A stretch of 41,488 nt of DNA from Succinivibrionaceae bacterium (GCA_017480795.1 JAFURY010000076.1:1-41488), one strand, 5' to 3'. Counted from the first letter of the stretch, positions 24,051-33,666 are shown. The notes: generated by a model from the letters alone, not told the origin. Numbers and translations: made by a program.

Positions 24051-24147
24051 TCGCGCTGTCTCTGCAAAAACGCGTCTTCGCGCGACGCGGCGGCCCCAAG
24101 TTCGGCGATCTGACCGGACATATCCTGCCGCCGGCAATTTCCAGATG

Positions 24148-24183
24148 CGAAACAGGGGCTTTCCAGCCCCTGTTTCGTTTTCG
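24148..24183 (+). terminator. Strong intrinsic terminator after the membrane-protein pair
   Basis: CGAAACAGGGGCT (24148-24160) and AGCCCCTGTTTCG (24165-24177) form a perfect 13-bp stem with a TTCC loop, followed by TTTTCGTT. Confidence 0.92.
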
Positions 24184-24217
24184 TTACGTTCGGTTCCCGG
24201 GCTTGCGCCCAAGATTC

Positions 24218-25414
24218 CTACTTCAGTTCGATCACATCGAAGGCGACTTCAGGATTGACGTCCTTGGAATAGTCGACATCGGAGCAGCCGAAGCCGAAGA
24301 GATTGAGGAATTCGTCCTTGTACTCCTGGTAATCGGTAAGCTCCTTCAGGTTCTCGGTGGTGATCTTAGGCCACAGATCCCTGCAGCTCTGCTGAACGTC
24401 ATCCCTGAGCTCCCAGTCGTCCATCCGGATACGGCCGTGATCGTCGGTCTGGAAGTCAGGAACGGTAAGCACGGTTCTGAACATGCGGTTGAGCTGATCG
24501 ATAGGAACCTCGTGCAGGCCCATCTGGCGCATGATCCTGAACACCATGGAAATGTACAGAGGCATAACCGGAATGGCCGACGAAGCCTGGGTGATAACCG
24601 ACTTCATGACGGCGACATACGCCTTGCCGTTTACGGAAGAAAGAACCTGATTGTTGGCCGCGGCGGCGCGATCCAGATCCTCCTTGGCCTTGCCCAGGGT
24701 TCCGTGCCAGTAGATAGGCCAGGTCAGATCGGTGCCGATATAACTGTAGGCCACGGTTCTTGCTCCGTCAGCCAGCGCTCCAGCCTCCGACAGCGCCCTG
24801 ATCCACAGTTCCCAGTCCTGACCGCCCATTACCTTGACGGTGTTGGCGATCTCCTCTTCGCTTGCCGGATCGATGGATGCCTCGATGATGGTGTCCTTGT
24901 TCACGTCCACTGCGGTGGTTTTGTAGATCTGACCGATAGGTTTCAGAGCCGAGCGGACCACCTCGCCGGTTTCCGGCATCTTTCTGACCGGAGCGGCAAG
25001 GGAATAAACCACCAGATCAACGCTGCCCAGATCCTCCCTGATGATATCGATCACCTTCTTGCGGCACTCGTCGGAGAAAGCGTCGCCGTTGATGTTCTTC
25101 GCATAAAGACCGGCATCGGTTGCGTACTGGGTGAAGGCGGCGGAATTGTACCAGCCTGCCGTGCCCGGCTTTTTGTCGGTGCCTGGCTTTTCAAAGAAAA
25201 CGCCAATGGTGGCGGCGCCGCACCCGAAGGCGGAGGCGATACGGGAGGCGAGACCGTAGCCTGTCGATGCTCCTATGACCAGAACCTTCTTCGGACCGTT
25301 GTCGATAGGACCGTCCTTCTTTATCGCCTCGATCTGCCTTCTGACATTGGAGAAACAGCCGGAAGGATGAGTCGTAGTGCAAATGAAACCGCGAACCTTA
25401 GGAGTAATAATCAT
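24218..25414 (-). CDS. fabV: FabV-type enoyl-ACP reductase / trans-2-enoyl-CoA reductase
   Basis: A 398-residue enzyme performing the last reduction of fatty-acid elongation (trans-2-enoyl-ACP to acyl-ACP) with NADH; some members act on crotonyl-CoA. The family start [20 protein letters not shown] is intact. The nucleotide motif [12 protein letters not shown] is near residues 48-59, and the catalytic pair Y235 and K244 (Tyr-x8-Lys) matches the family numbering exactly. Length is standard. This type is naturally resistant to triclosan in other bacteria. The gene stands alone with a long leader of about 157 nt and a near-consensus promoter carrying a small palindrome. Confidence 0.96.
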   Translation of the reverse strand: MIITPKVRGFICTTTHPSGCFSNVRRQIEAIKKDGPIDNGPKKVLVIGASTGYGLASRIASAFGCGAATIGVFFEKPGTDKKPGTAGWYNSAAFTQYATDAGLYAKNINGDAFSDECRKKVIDIIREDLGSVDLVVYSLAAPVRKMPETGEVVRSALKPIGQIYKTTAVDVNKDTIIEASIDPASEEEIANTVKVMGGQDWELWIRALSEAGALADGARTVAYSYIGTDLTWPIYWHGTLGKAKEDLDRAAAANNQVLSSVNGKAYVAVMKSVITQASSAIPVMPLYISMVFRIMRQMGLHEVPIDQLNRMFRTVLTVPDFQTDDHGRIRMDDWELRDDVQQSCRDLWPKITTENLKELTDYQEYKDEFLNLFGFGCSDVDYSKDVNPEVAFDVIELK

Positions 25415-25557
25415 AGAAAAATCTCTTTCAACAAATTTCCCGAGGGGGAAAGGTGGTTATGTAACATGGAACATCGGCTGCCGGAAAACAGGCGGAGCCG
25501 ACAAGGGAGGGCTTCACGGGAAAAGCGGACAGCCTCTGAAAAACGGAACGGAGGTGC

Positions 25558-25575
25558 CTCCGCAGGCGTTTTTTT
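25558..25575 (+). terminator. Terminator-like hairpin on the plus strand, inside the fabV leader region
   Basis: GCCT and AGGC close a CCGC loop, followed by G and seven T on the plus strand. No plus-strand gene ends here. On the minus strand the same stem begins the fabV leader. A second stem (CGGAG with CTCCG) overlaps it. Confidence 0.35.
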
Positions 25576-25577
25576 CA

Positions 25578-25605
25578 ATTTTAGCACCTAGACAGGTGAT
25601 GTCAA
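25578..25605 (-). promoter_or_regulatory. Promoter of fabV with a palindrome in its spacer
   Basis: On the minus strand a perfect TTGACA (25600-25605) and TAAAAT (25578-25583) are 16 nt apart, with an upstream TG extension. The spacer holds CACCT (25585-25589) and AGGTG (25594-25598) around AGAC, a likely repressor site. Confidence 0.7.
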
Positions 25606-26045
25606 CGATGAGGCCGCGGCGTTCGGGGAAACAGGCATGGCAACGCATCGCGCTCCGCCGCGCATACGGATCCCGGATCGGCGTTCTGAAACAGAGCCGG
25701 GGGAAATCAAGTGGCATGGCTGCGCGAGAGGACAAACCATACCAAACTGTAATTTGTCCGATCTATGGGTATCCGTTCCTTGCCGATATGCCTGATCTGG
25801 CGCCGCGACAAAGCGCTGCTGACGCCGAGCTTTGATTATCATGATTTTACGGAAGCTGTCGCGTATGTCGTCGGCGCGGATGGGCTGCGCGCCGGCAATG
25901 AAAACAGATAGCGGAACTTCCATGTTAAAAGCGCCGGGATCAGCCCGGCTTCAGCATTCTGGTGTATCAAAGGCGCTCCTTGTCACGGAGCCTATGGCCT
26001 TATAACTCAAGGCCAGGCATCAGACAATATGAAACGACTTCAGGA
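25606..26045. other. Gene-free stretch with clustered hairpins
   Basis: No convincing gene is visible. Between 25930 and 26015 three stems follow each other: GCCGGG with CCCGGC, GCTCC with GGAGC, and TGGCCTT (25995-26001) with AAGGCCA (26009-26015). AGCGCC and GGCGCT could also pair around the first. This may be a structured RNA or a repeat element. Confidence 0.35.
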
Positions 26046-26049
26046 ATGA

Positions 26050-26072
26050 AAAAACCGGCTGATGGCCGGCTT
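26050..26072 (-). terminator. Terminator of lpoB
   Basis: CCGGC (26055-26059) and GCCGG (26065-26069) form a 5-bp stem. On the minus strand A and G-T pairs extend it, and six T follow, 30 nt after the lpoB stop. The plus strand has CTTTCTTT, so it may work in both directions. Confidence 0.7.
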
Positions 26073-26101
26073 TCTTTGAACATGGAGGCAACCGTATGAA
26101 A

Positions 26102-26848
26102 TCAGCTGACCTGAGAGGTGTTCTCCCAAACGATCTCGCCGGTGGATACCTTGATAAGATAATATGTCAGCAGCTTTTTGCCGTTCTGCTCTCCAATGGC
26201 TCCGTAAAACACGTAATCATACTTCTGCGCCCGGGCAAGACTGGCAAGATTGCCCCAGTCGCCGTTTTCAGAGACGCTGCGATACTCGAAATTCGAGCGA
26301 AGGCTCTTCACGCTCTCCGGGCTTGCCATCTTGAACCTGCCGGATCGGGCGTAACTGGTCTCCACCGCGGAGGTAAGAGCATCGGTCTTGTACACCAGAG
26401 GAGGATCGCAAACCACCTTCTCAACATAGATAAGCGAGCCGTCAGGAATGGCGGAATAGCTCTTGGCCACCATGGTGTTGGAAGTGGCAATGACGCCGCG
26501 ATCCTCCAGGCTCGTCTGGCTGGCGGCCGGTTTGACCGCAGCAGACGATGCAGGCAGCGCCGCCGGCTCAGGCGCGGTTCCGGCGCTATCAGGAACGGAC
26601 GCGCTCTGAACCGGGTTTTCGATCTGGCTGCTTTCCGTGAGCAGCGGGGCATCTGAGGTGCTGATCTTCATATCAGGCTGAAGAGCAGGCTCCAGAATTT
26701 CAACCTGCGACGAGGATGTTCGCTGTCCGGCGGCGCCTGTTCTGACATCCGATTCGATTCTGCTTCTGTCGCCGTACTGATACCTGAGCATGGAGCAGCC
26801 ACTGCAGGCCAGCGAGACCAGCAGCAGAAGAAAAAGCTGTTTTTTCAT
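26102..26848 (-). CDS. lpoB: LpoB-like outer-membrane lipoprotein activator of PBP1b
   Basis: A 248-residue lipoprotein. The signal peptide ends in the lipobox LACSGC with C18. Residues about 20-125 form a Pro/Ala/Ser-rich flexible linker, long enough to span the periplasm. The C-terminal domain (about 126-248) matches LpoB: a hydrophobic strand, an alanine-rich helix, GRFKMASPESVKSL, a YDYVFYGAIGEQNG strand-turn and the final KVSTGEIVWENTSQV. LpoB reaches through peptidoglycan to stimulate the glycosyltransferase PBP1b. It sits 29 nt downstream of hinT, an arrangement also seen in E. coli (hinT-ycfL-lpoB), which supports the call. Confidence 0.85.
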   Translation of the reverse strand: MKKQLFLLLLVSLACSGCSMLRYQYGDRSRIESDVRTGAAGQRTSSSQVEILEPALQPDMKISTSDAPLLTESSQIENPVQSASVPDSAGTAPEPAALPASSAAVKPAASQTSLEDRGVIATSNTMVAKSYSAIPDGSLIYVEKVVCDPPLVYKTDALTSAVETSYARSGRFKMASPESVKSLRSNFEYRSVSENGDWGNLASLARAQKYDYVFYGAIGEQNGKKLLTYYLIKVSTGEIVWENTSQVS

Positions 26849-26877
26849 AGAAAGTCAAATTCTTAAATTTGTGATGG

Positions 26878-27231
26878 CTACGCGTTGAAGCCGAAGCCCT
26901 TGAGACGCTCGCCGCCAAGCAGGTGCATATGAAGATGAGGAACCTCCTGACCGCCGTCGGCGCCGCAGTTGACAATGAGTCGGTATCCGGTTTCGGCGAT
27001 CCCCTCCTGCGCGGCGATTTTCTTCGCCACCGCAAAAAGGTGTCCGGCAAGAACCTTGTCCTGCGGTTCAAGATCGTTTACGGTAGGGATCACCTTGTTC
27101 GGAACAATCAGAACATGAACCCTGGCCCGCGGGCTGATATCCCTGAATGCGGTCACCTGCTCGTCCTGGTAGACGATATCGGAAGGAATTTCGTGACGGA
27201 TTATTTTGCTGAAAATCGTTTCCTCAGCCAT
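26878..27231 (-). CDS. hinT: HIT-family purine nucleoside phosphoramidase
   Basis: A 117-residue cytoplasmic hydrolase that cleaves AMP-lysine-type phosphoramidates. The histidine triad is visible as [11 protein letters not shown] near residues 97-107, and the N-terminal [22 protein letters not shown] block is typical of HinT. Length is close to E. coli HinT (119). The start is MAEETIF at 27231, with AAGGAG six bases upstream; a longer frame to 27294 lacks support. It is the first gene of the hinT-lpoB unit. Confidence 0.95.
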   Translation of the reverse strand: MAEETIFSKIIRHEIPSDIVYQDEQVTAFRDISPRARVHVLIVPNKVIPTVNDLEPQDKVLAGHLFAVAKKIAAQEGIAETGYRLIVNCGADGGQEVPHLHMHLLGGERLKGFGFNA

Positions 27232-27538
27232 GGTTTTCTCCTTGCAGCCAAAACAGAGCCGCGACAGCGACGGTTCATCAAACCCAAGCCACACGACATT
27301 GGCTGTGATTATAACTCAAAACCGGCAAATTGATAAATCCGTCACAAATTTTCAATGAATGCCGCAAAAATACAGGCGTCAAGACCGTCTCCACCGTGCA
27401 CAAATATCAAACAGTGATCAATTATTTCAGAAAGGGAAAAGAATAAAATAAACTAGGTAATTCCTTGCGGACAGGCATGGCGCAACGCCGAATGTCGCAA
27501 GGTACAATCGGATCTCTATGTGTGGTAAGAGAGAAACT

Positions 27539-29800
27539 ATGGCTAGCAAATCAGAATCCGGAAACGTTGCAGGAAGAAAACCAGGCCGCAGGGGCCCGAT
27601 GTCCCGCCTGGTAAAATCGCCTGACAAGACTCAAAGCCAGACAGACAGGCCTGCGGACGAAAAAATCGGAACGTCCGGATCAGGATCCGCATCCGGCGCC
27701 GACGCGCTGAGACAGAAGAGCGCGGGCGGGCCTTCCGCCAAGCCGGAAGCGGCAGGTGTTCCCAAAGCCGACGCCAGCAAGAGAAAATTCCGCATCACCT
27801 TCAAGAACGTCCCGGTGGTCAAGCTGGTCTACTACGGATTCGGCGTGCTGCTGGTAATGCTGCTGGTTTCCGGCATTTCCAGCTTCAACGCCTTCGGAAA
27901 TCTCAACACCGCCTTCAACGATGTCACTCAGAACACCACTCCCATCGTTATCAACGCCGGCAAGCTGGAGAAGAACATCAACGTCTCCCACAAATCCCTG
28001 GTGGAGATTCTGACCTCCAAAAATCCCGAGCAGATCGCCGAGCTTACCAAACAGTACAACGCCCAGAATCTCATATTCAAGCAGTCTCTTGAAGAGTTCA
28101 CCGCCCTGGTGGCGGATCAGAGCAAATACACCGAGCTGATAGAGGATCTGAACGCCCACCTCAAGAAATACGAGGAATACACCGGCAGCATTGCCAGGGA
28201 CTACCTGGATCAGGTCATCCAGCGCGAAAAGGTCAACAAGGAAATCAGCTCCTTCAGAGCCCTGGTGACGCTGTATTCCGAGGAGTACAACAACGTCAAG
28301 GCCATCATGAAGGAGGAGGACGACTTCGTTCACCAGCTCATGCTGGCTCCCGAGCCCCTCAAGGGCATGATGGTCACCAACACCGATGCGGCCCTCAGCA
28401 GCGAGGATCTGGCCTTCGTCGAGGACACCCTCAAAAAGAACCGCAACGCCGTCAAAATGTATATGCAGCAGATCGACGAGATCAAGCGCAACCTGCCAAC
28501 CTTCGAAAACGATCTTGGCCGCTACTACAAGAATTTCGCGGTTAGCGTGTCCGACGACGCCGGCGTGCTGGCGGTGCACCTGAATCTGGTAAAGGAACAG
28601 ACCGAGCTGAAGAAGACCACTCTGAAGGCAAACGAGGAGCTCAACGCCCTGAGCCAGATTATCGCTGCCATGAGCGGGATCAGCAACGAAGAGATGAACC
28701 TGGCTGTAAGCGGCGCCTACAAAACCATGCAGTCAAGCTATATCAAAATCAGCCTGGTGACGCTCGTCGGCGTCATCGCCGCCCTTCTGGTGGCATACGT
28801 GGTGGGTCAGGTCATCAATGTTCCCCTGTCCAGACTGGTCAAGTCCATCAACGCCATGGCCGAAGGCGACATGACGGTGCCGGTGCGGTTCAACGCCCGC
28901 AGCGAGCTGGGCTACCTGGCAAAAAAACTCAACGCTCTGATTGAAAGTTTCGGCGGCACCATGCGCAACATCGGAGCCAGCGCCTCCCGGCTTCAGGAAA
29001 ACGCCCACGACAACAGCGAATCCATGAACAGCACCGCCGAAAAAATCAAACTTCAGCAGCAGGAAACCGTTCAGATCGTCAATTCCATCAACATGATGAG
29101 GGCTTCGGCCGACAACGTGGCCGAATCTGCGGAAACCTCCCTGCACCGCATCATCGAGGTCAACGATGCTGCCGAAACCGGCCGCAAGATCATGAGCGAC
29201 AACATCACCACCAACCATGAACTGGCAAACCGCCTGAAGAAGACCTCGGAAACGGTAATGCGGGTCAGCAACATGAGCGACAGCATCGGCTCCATCGTCG
29301 AGGTTATCAAGAGCATCGCCGAGCAGACCAATCTGCTGGCGCTCAACGCGGCCATCGAATCCGCCCGCGCCGGAGAGCACGGCAGAGGCTTTGCGGTAGT
29401 GGCCGACGAGGTAAGAAACCTTGCCCAGAAGACCGCCACCTCCACCAGCGAGGTTCAGAAGCTCATCGAGGAGCTGCAATCAGCGGTGTCAATGAGCGTG
29501 ACCACCATCAAGGACTGCGAAAAGGAGATGGATCACTCCGTGATGCAGACCTCGGCGGTGAATTCCTCCATCGAGGAGATCAAGGCCATTCTCACCACCA
29601 TCAACGACATGGCACACCAGATCGCCTCCGCCGCAGAGGAGCAGCGCTGCACCTCCAACGAGGTGGCCAACAACGTCAGCCGCATATCCGAACTTTCAGA
29701 GCTCAACGCCAAGGAAATTGAAAAGGCCAAGGATTCCTGTCTTTCGCTGGACTCACTGGCCACGCAGCAGCGGGGCATGGTGGAGAAGTTCAAATACTAG
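27539..29800 (+). CDS. Methyl-accepting chemotaxis protein with a long cytoplasmic N-terminus
   Basis: A 753-residue chemoreceptor. Residues 1-90 are a Ser/Gly/Lys-rich, probably disordered cytoplasmic extension, unusual because receptors normally begin at the first membrane helix. TM1 is at about 93-116. A helical periplasmic sensor of about 285 residues follows, then TM2 at about 401-426 and a HAMP domain ([22 protein letters not shown]). The signalling domain carries the conserved hairpin [37 protein letters not shown] near 593-630. The C-terminus ends GMVEKFKY without an NWETF-type pentapeptide. I prefer the ATG at 27539; one at 27518 is possible. The ligand is unknown. Confidence 0.93.
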   Translation: MASKSESGNVAGRKPGRRGPMSRLVKSPDKTQSQTDRPADEKIGTSGSGSASGADALRQKSAGGPSAKPEAAGVPKADASKRKFRITFKNVPVVKLVYYGFGVLLVMLLVSGISSFNAFGNLNTAFNDVTQNTTPIVINAGKLEKNINVSHKSLVEILTSKNPEQIAELTKQYNAQNLIFKQSLEEFTALVADQSKYTELIEDLNAHLKKYEEYTGSIARDYLDQVIQREKVNKEISSFRALVTLYSEEYNNVKAIMKEEDDFVHQLMLAPEPLKGMMVTNTDAALSSEDLAFVEDTLKKNRNAVKMYMQQIDEIKRNLPTFENDLGRYYKNFAVSVSDDAGVLAVHLNLVKEQTELKKTTLKANEELNALSQIIAAMSGISNEEMNLAVSGAYKTMQSSYIKISLVTLVGVIAALLVAYVVGQVINVPLSRLVKSINAMAEGDMTVPVRFNARSELGYLAKKLNALIESFGGTMRNIGASASRLQENAHDNSESMNSTAEKIKLQQQETVQIVNSINMMRASADNVAESAETSLHRIIEVNDAAETGRKIMSDNITTNHELANRLKKTSETVMRVSNMSDSIGSIVEVIKSIAEQTNLLALNAAIESARAGEHGRGFAVVADEVRNLAQKTATSTSEVQKLIEELQSAVSMSVTTIKDCEKEMDHSVMQTSAVNSSIEEIKAILTTINDMAHQIASAAEEQRCTSNEVANNVSRISELSELNAKEIEKAKDSCLSLDSLATQQRGMVEKFKY

Positions 29801-29822
29801 TCTCTCCCCGTTTCCTCAGTCA

Positions 29823-29852
29823 AAAGGGGCGTCGCGCTGGCGCCCCTTTCCG
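29823..29852 (+). terminator. Terminator after the chemoreceptor gene
   Basis: AAAGGGGCG (29823-29831) and CGCCCCTTT (29841-29849) form a perfect 9-bp stem with a 9-nt loop. The T-run is short and part of the stem. Confidence 0.65.
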
Positions 29853-29950
29853 CGTCGCGCTCTCCCGTCTTTCCCGCCACTTTGCGCTTCGGACAAGATC
29901 GCCCGAACGCGACATTCAATCCGTCGTTTTCTACAACACCCAAAAAACAC

Positions 29951-29956
29951 TATAAT
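29951..29956 (+). promoter_or_regulatory. -10 box of the PBP4 gene
   Basis: A perfect TATAAT lies 45 nt before the ATG at 30002. The -35 region (TTTCTA at 17 nt) is weak. Confidence 0.5.
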
Positions 29957-30001
29957 AGCGACAATTTTAGTTCATTTAACTTTACAGCAGGGTTCATCGC
30001 T

Positions 30002-31633
30002 ATGCTCCCAATCAGATATCTTCTTGCCGGCGCAATGGTCGTCGCCGGCATGGTTTTAAGCGGCGTCCATCCGGCGGATGCCAGAACCGCAAAACCTGGC
30101 CACAGCGCGCAGATCAGAAAAGCGCCCCAGACAAAGCCGCCTTTGAGAACTCAAAGCAAACCGCAAATCCAGAGCCGAAGCCTCCAGAACGCATCAAGGA
30201 CGCCGGAGAAGACCCGCGCTCCGCTGATTCTGGCCGAGCCGGCAAGAACCGCCAACGGATCGCTGGTGGGCGCGGTCTGGTCGCTGCCGGGAATGTCAGA
30301 CGGCGGTCGGAACAAGGCGCTGCTGCTGGCTCCCGCCTCCACCATGAAGGTATTCACCGCCGCCGCCGCCCTCACCCAGCTTGGCCAGCACTTCCGCTTC
30401 AGAACCGCCATGCGCTCCGGCGCAAGTCCCTCGGGCGGAGTTCTGAAGGGCGATCTGATCATAGACTTTGCCGGCGATCCCACCTTCAGCACCGAAAGAC
30501 TGCTTGGGATGCTGGACAAGATCAAGGAAGCCGGGATCAAATCGATTCAGGGCAACGTGATCATCAACGCCTCCATCTCCAACGGCTACACCAGAGGAGC
30601 CGGCTGGCCGTGGGACGATCTTCCGCTGTGCTTCGCCGCCCCGGCGGGAGCGGTGGTCATCGATCACAACTGCATCATCACCAAGGCTCAGATGCCCCGG
30701 GGCGCCCGCACCTTCAGCCGGGCCGCGCTGACGCAATACCAGCCGGCGAAAATCGTGTTCGACACCCAGCAGGTGCCGAAGGCGGAGCTGGATCAGGCCA
30801 ACTGCACGCTGATCGTGGAACCTTCCATGAACAACACCTATACCGTTTCCGGCTGTATCGCCGCGGAAAAGAATCAGAAAAAAGCCTACGAGCAGGAATT
30901 CAAGTTCGCGGTGCAGGATCCCAATCTCTGGGCCCGGGAAATAATCAAAACCGCCCTCAGAAACAAGGGCATCGCCCTCAGGGGCAACATCGTCGTCTCC
31001 AAGCGCAATCCGTCAGGCGCCGTGGTGCTAGCCGAATCCTTCTCCCCGGAGCTGCCTGCTATGATCAAACATATGCTGAAATACTCGGACAACCTCTTTG
31101 CCGAAACCATAGCCGCCGCCACCGCCAGAAGCCTGTACGGCCAGCCGGTTTCAATCCGCAAGGCCGCCCTGGGCGTCAAGCAGATCCTGCAGCAGAGCGC
31201 CGGCGTCAGCTTTGCGGGAGCCGATCTCTACGACGGCAGCGGTCTGTCCTCCTACTCCCTGGTTTCGGCCGACACCATGCTGCAGGTGCTCAAGTACGTC
31301 AAAAACAACGACTCAAGACTTCACATGATCGAGCTGCTGCCGGTATCCGGCGAAAGCGGCACCCTTCTGAGACGGGCAAGCGTGGTGAAGCCTCCGCTGA
31401 AGGGTCAGGTGGTGGCCAAAACCGGAACCATCCGCAACGTCAGAAATCTTGCCGGATTCGTAAAGAGCGTCAAAGGGAATCTCATACCTTTCGTGGTTTT
31501 CCACAACAGCTACTACCCGGATGCCACCGAATACCGGATCATGCAGGACGAAAACAAGCAGCTGCCGCATTTCGAATACGAAAGGAACGTGCTGACCTAT
31601 CTGTACGAGGAAAAAACGCCGGTTTTTAGGTAG
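30002..31633 (+). CDS. dacB: D-alanyl-D-alanine carboxypeptidase/endopeptidase (PBP4)
   Basis: A 543-residue class C low-molecular-mass penicillin-binding protein that trims and cleaves peptidoglycan cross-links in the periplasm. A signal peptide covers residues 1-28 (cut near ADA). A basic Pro/Gln-rich linker to about 75 is longer than in E. coli. The active-site motifs are complete: S113-T-M-K116, S362-D-N364 and K473-T-G475. The insertion between the first two motifs, characteristic of PBP4, is present. The start is the ATG at 30002, since the upstream frame has no signal character. It has its own promoter and terminator. Confidence 0.94.
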   Translation: MLPIRYLLAGAMVVAGMVLSGVHPADARTAKPGHSAQIRKAPQTKPPLRTQSKPQIQSRSLQNASRTPEKTRAPLILAEPARTANGSLVGAVWSLPGMSDGGRNKALLLAPASTMKVFTAAAALTQLGQHFRFRTAMRSGASPSGGVLKGDLIIDFAGDPTFSTERLLGMLDKIKEAGIKSIQGNVIINASISNGYTRGAGWPWDDLPLCFAAPAGAVVIDHNCIITKAQMPRGARTFSRAALTQYQPAKIVFDTQQVPKAELDQANCTLIVEPSMNNTYTVSGCIAAEKNQKKAYEQEFKFAVQDPNLWAREIIKTALRNKGIALRGNIVVSKRNPSGAVVLAESFSPELPAMIKHMLKYSDNLFAETIAAATARSLYGQPVSIRKAALGVKQILQQSAGVSFAGADLYDGSGLSSYSLVSADTMLQVLKYVKNNDSRLHMIELLPVSGESGTLLRRASVVKPPLKGQVVAKTGTIRNVRNLAGFVKSVKGNLIPFVVFHNSYYPDATEYRIMQDENKQLPHFEYERNVLTYLYEEKTPVFR

Positions 31634-31658
31634 CCCGCGAAAACCGGAACCTTTCGGG

Positions 31659-31683
31659 AACGGCGCCCAGGCGCCGTTTTTCA
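31659..31683 (+). terminator. Terminator after the PBP4 gene
   Basis: AACGGCGC (31659-31666) and GCGCCGTT (31671-31678) form a perfect 8-bp stem with a CCAG loop, followed by TTT. Confidence 0.88.
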
Positions 31684-31753
31684 TGTCCCGGACCAGCTGC
31701 GAAAGCCCCTGCTCGGAGCGAGAGGATTCAGACAAGTCACGGCGCGGCCGACA

Positions 31754-31762
31754 TGATATAAT
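31754..31762 (+). promoter_or_regulatory. Extended -10 promoter of alaA
   Basis: TGATATAAT (perfect -10 at 31757-31762 with TG extension) lies 72 nt before the alaA start and begins the alaA-yfbR-methyltransferase transcript. Confidence 0.55.
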
Positions 31763-31834
31763 GGAGGCATTGGGCTGTCCCGTCGGTGCGCCGCGCGGCG
31801 GACAAAGAAAGCGATTTTTTAAGGCCAGAAAGAT

Positions 31835-33046
31835 ATGTTCATCGATAAAGCTCACAAATTAGACAACGTATGCTACGACATACGGGGAACCGTCCATCAG
31901 GAAGCAAGAAGGCTTGAGGACGAAGGTCACCGCATTCTGAAACTGAACATCGGCAATCTGGCGCCGTTCGGGCTTTACGCGCCTGAGGAAATCGTGAAGG
32001 ACGTGATCGTGAATCTTCCTCAGAATCAGGGCTACTGCGATTCCAAAGGTCTGTTCACCGCCCGCAAGGCCATTGTCCAGCACTATCAGCAGAAGGGTCT
32101 GAGAGACGTTGACGTCAACGACGTGTTCATCGGCAACGGCTGCTCCGAACTCATCGTTCAGTCCATGCAGGCTCTGCTGAACAACGGCGACGAAATGCTG
32201 GTGCCGGCTCCGGACTATCCTCTCTGGACCGCCGCCGTGAATCTTGCCGGCGGCAGAGCGATCCACTACATCTGCGACGAGCAGCAGGGCTGGTTTCCGG
32301 ATATCGACGACATCAAAAAGAAGATAACCTCCAGAACCCGGGGCATTATCCTCATCAACCCCAACAATCCGACCGGCGCGGTTTACGGCACCGACGTTCT
32401 TCTCGAGATCATCGAAATAGCAAGACAGCACAACCTGATCCTGTTCGCCGACGAAATCTATGACAAGATCCTCTACGACGACACCGCCCACCGCAGTCTC
32501 TGCACACTGAGCGACGATGTGCTTACCGTTACCTTCAACGGTCTTTCCAAGGCGTACCGCGCCTGCGGTTTCCGCCAGGGATGGATGGTGGTAAGCGGTC
32601 CGAAGAACAAGGCGGCCGGCTACATCAGCGGCCTTGAGCTTCTGGCCACCATGCGTCTTTGCGCCAACGTGCCGTTCCAGATGGCCATCCCTACCGCCCT
32701 GGGCGGCTACCAGTCCATCAACGAGCTGATTGTCCCCGGCGGAAAGCTCTGCAGACAGCGCAACCTGATTTACGATCTGTTCACCCAGATCCCGGGCATC
32801 ACCTGCGTCAAGCCGAAGGCGGCCCTATACATGTTCCCTAAAATCGACACCAAGAAATTCAACATCAAGGACGACGGCAAGATGGTGCTGGATCTGCTGA
32901 GACAGGAGCATCTGCTGGTGGTTCAGGGCACCGGCTTCAACTGGCCGCGTCCGGATCACTTCAGAATAACCTTCATTCCCAACGAGGAAATTCTCAGAGA
33001 GGCCGCATCGCGCTTCTCCCACTTCCTGAAGACATATCACCAGTAG
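31835..33046 (+). CDS. alaA: Alanine transaminase (AlaA-type aminotransferase)
   Basis: A 403-residue class I PLP aminotransferase that makes alanine from pyruvate and glutamate in the cytoplasm. The PLP lysine is K239 in FNGLSKAYRACGFRQGW. The LINPNNPTGAVYG block binds the cofactor phosphate side, DEIYDKILYDD follows, and the C-terminal FRITFIP holds the substrate-binding Arg. Length and the N-terminal block (KLDNVCYDIRG) match E. coli AlaA (YfbQ). yfbR follows 9 nt later, as it neighbours alaA in E. coli, which supports both names. Confidence 0.94.
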   Translation: MFIDKAHKLDNVCYDIRGTVHQEARRLEDEGHRILKLNIGNLAPFGLYAPEEIVKDVIVNLPQNQGYCDSKGLFTARKAIVQHYQQKGLRDVDVNDVFIGNGCSELIVQSMQALLNNGDEMLVPAPDYPLWTAAVNLAGGRAIHYICDEQQGWFPDIDDIKKKITSRTRGIILINPNNPTGAVYGTDVLLEIIEIARQHNLILFADEIYDKILYDDTAHRSLCTLSDDVLTVTFNGLSKAYRACGFRQGWMVVSGPKNKAAGYISGLELLATMRLCANVPFQMAIPTALGGYQSINELIVPGGKLCRQRNLIYDLFTQIPGITCVKPKAALYMFPKIDTKKFNIKDDGKMVLDLLRQEHLLVVQGTGFNWPRPDHFRITFIPNEEILREAASRFSHFLKTYHQ

Positions 33047-33055
33047 GATCCCGTC

Positions 33056-33658
33056 TTGGAACAGAATCAGAAAAGTCACTTCTTCGCCCAGCTGGCCCGG
33101 ATGCCGCTTATCGGCAGATGGGCGCTGATGCGCAACGTGACTGACGAGAACATCGCCGAGCACAGTCTGCAGGTGGCCATGGTGGCGCATTTCATGGCGC
33201 TGGCCGAAAACCGTCTGACAGGCTCGGACATCAACGCCGGCGAGGTGGCGCTGGCGGCCATGTACCATGACGCGCCGGAGGTGTTCACCGGCGATCTGCC
33301 CACCCCAGTGAAATATCAGAATTCCGATATTGCCTCGGCCTACAAGAATCTTGAAAAGATGGCGGAGGAAAAGCTGGTGAACATGCTGCCGGAGGAATTC
33401 CGGGAGACCTATCGCAGCATTGTGGTGGCCGAGCGCATGGACGAAAGGACCCGGCGCATAGTCAAGGATGCGGACACCATGTGCGCCTACATAAAATGCA
33501 TGAGCGAAATAAAGGCCGGCAACAGCGAGTTCGCCGCCGCCGCCGAGAAACTGCGGGAAAAGCTTGATCAGCGAAGCGCAAACTCCCCGGCCATCAAATA
33601 CTTTGAGGATGTCTTCCTGGACAGCTTCTCCAAAACCATTGACGAAATCACCTTCTGA
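33056..33658 (+). CDS. yfbR: 5'-deoxynucleotidase YfbR (HD domain)
   Basis: A 200-residue cytoplasmic phosphohydrolase that dephosphorylates deoxyribonucleoside 5'-monophosphates. The HD metal site is complete: H36, H71, D72 and D140, each shifted by three from the E. coli numbering, as are R21 and W22 near the substrate. The start is a TTG at 33056: homology (SHFFAQLARMPLIGRWALMRNV) begins within seven residues and no ATG lies upstream in frame; AGGA at 33046-33049 overlaps the alaA stop, so translation is coupled. The methyltransferase gene follows 8 nt later. Confidence 0.94.
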   Translation: MEQNQKSHFFAQLARMPLIGRWALMRNVTDENIAEHSLQVAMVAHFMALAENRLTGSDINAGEVALAAMYHDAPEVFTGDLPTPVKYQNSDIASAYKNLEKMAEEKLVNMLPEEFRETYRSIVVAERMDERTRRIVKDADTMCAYIKCMSEIKAGNSEFAAAAEKLREKLDQRSANSPAIKYFEDVFLDSFSKTIDEITF

Positions 33659-33666
33659 ACCGGCCC

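Noticed and set aside
24203..25591. Plus-strand open frame of 462 codons across fabV
   Set aside because: It is the antisense of a clearly real fabV gene with all catalytic residues; its composition is that of a shadow frame in GC-rich DNA.
25588..25923. Minus-strand frame of 111 codons and nearby plus-strand frames upstream of fabV
   Set aside because: The minus frame runs through the fabV promoter; none has a ribosome site or a recognisable family. A decayed gene remnant cannot be excluded.
25914..25941. Another GGAACTT on the plus strand, tested as a sigma-E promoter
   Set aside because: At the required 16-nt spacing the sequence is GGGAT, not a sigma-E -10 element. GGAACTT near 17770 and 13170 on the minus strand failed in the same way and lie inside genes.
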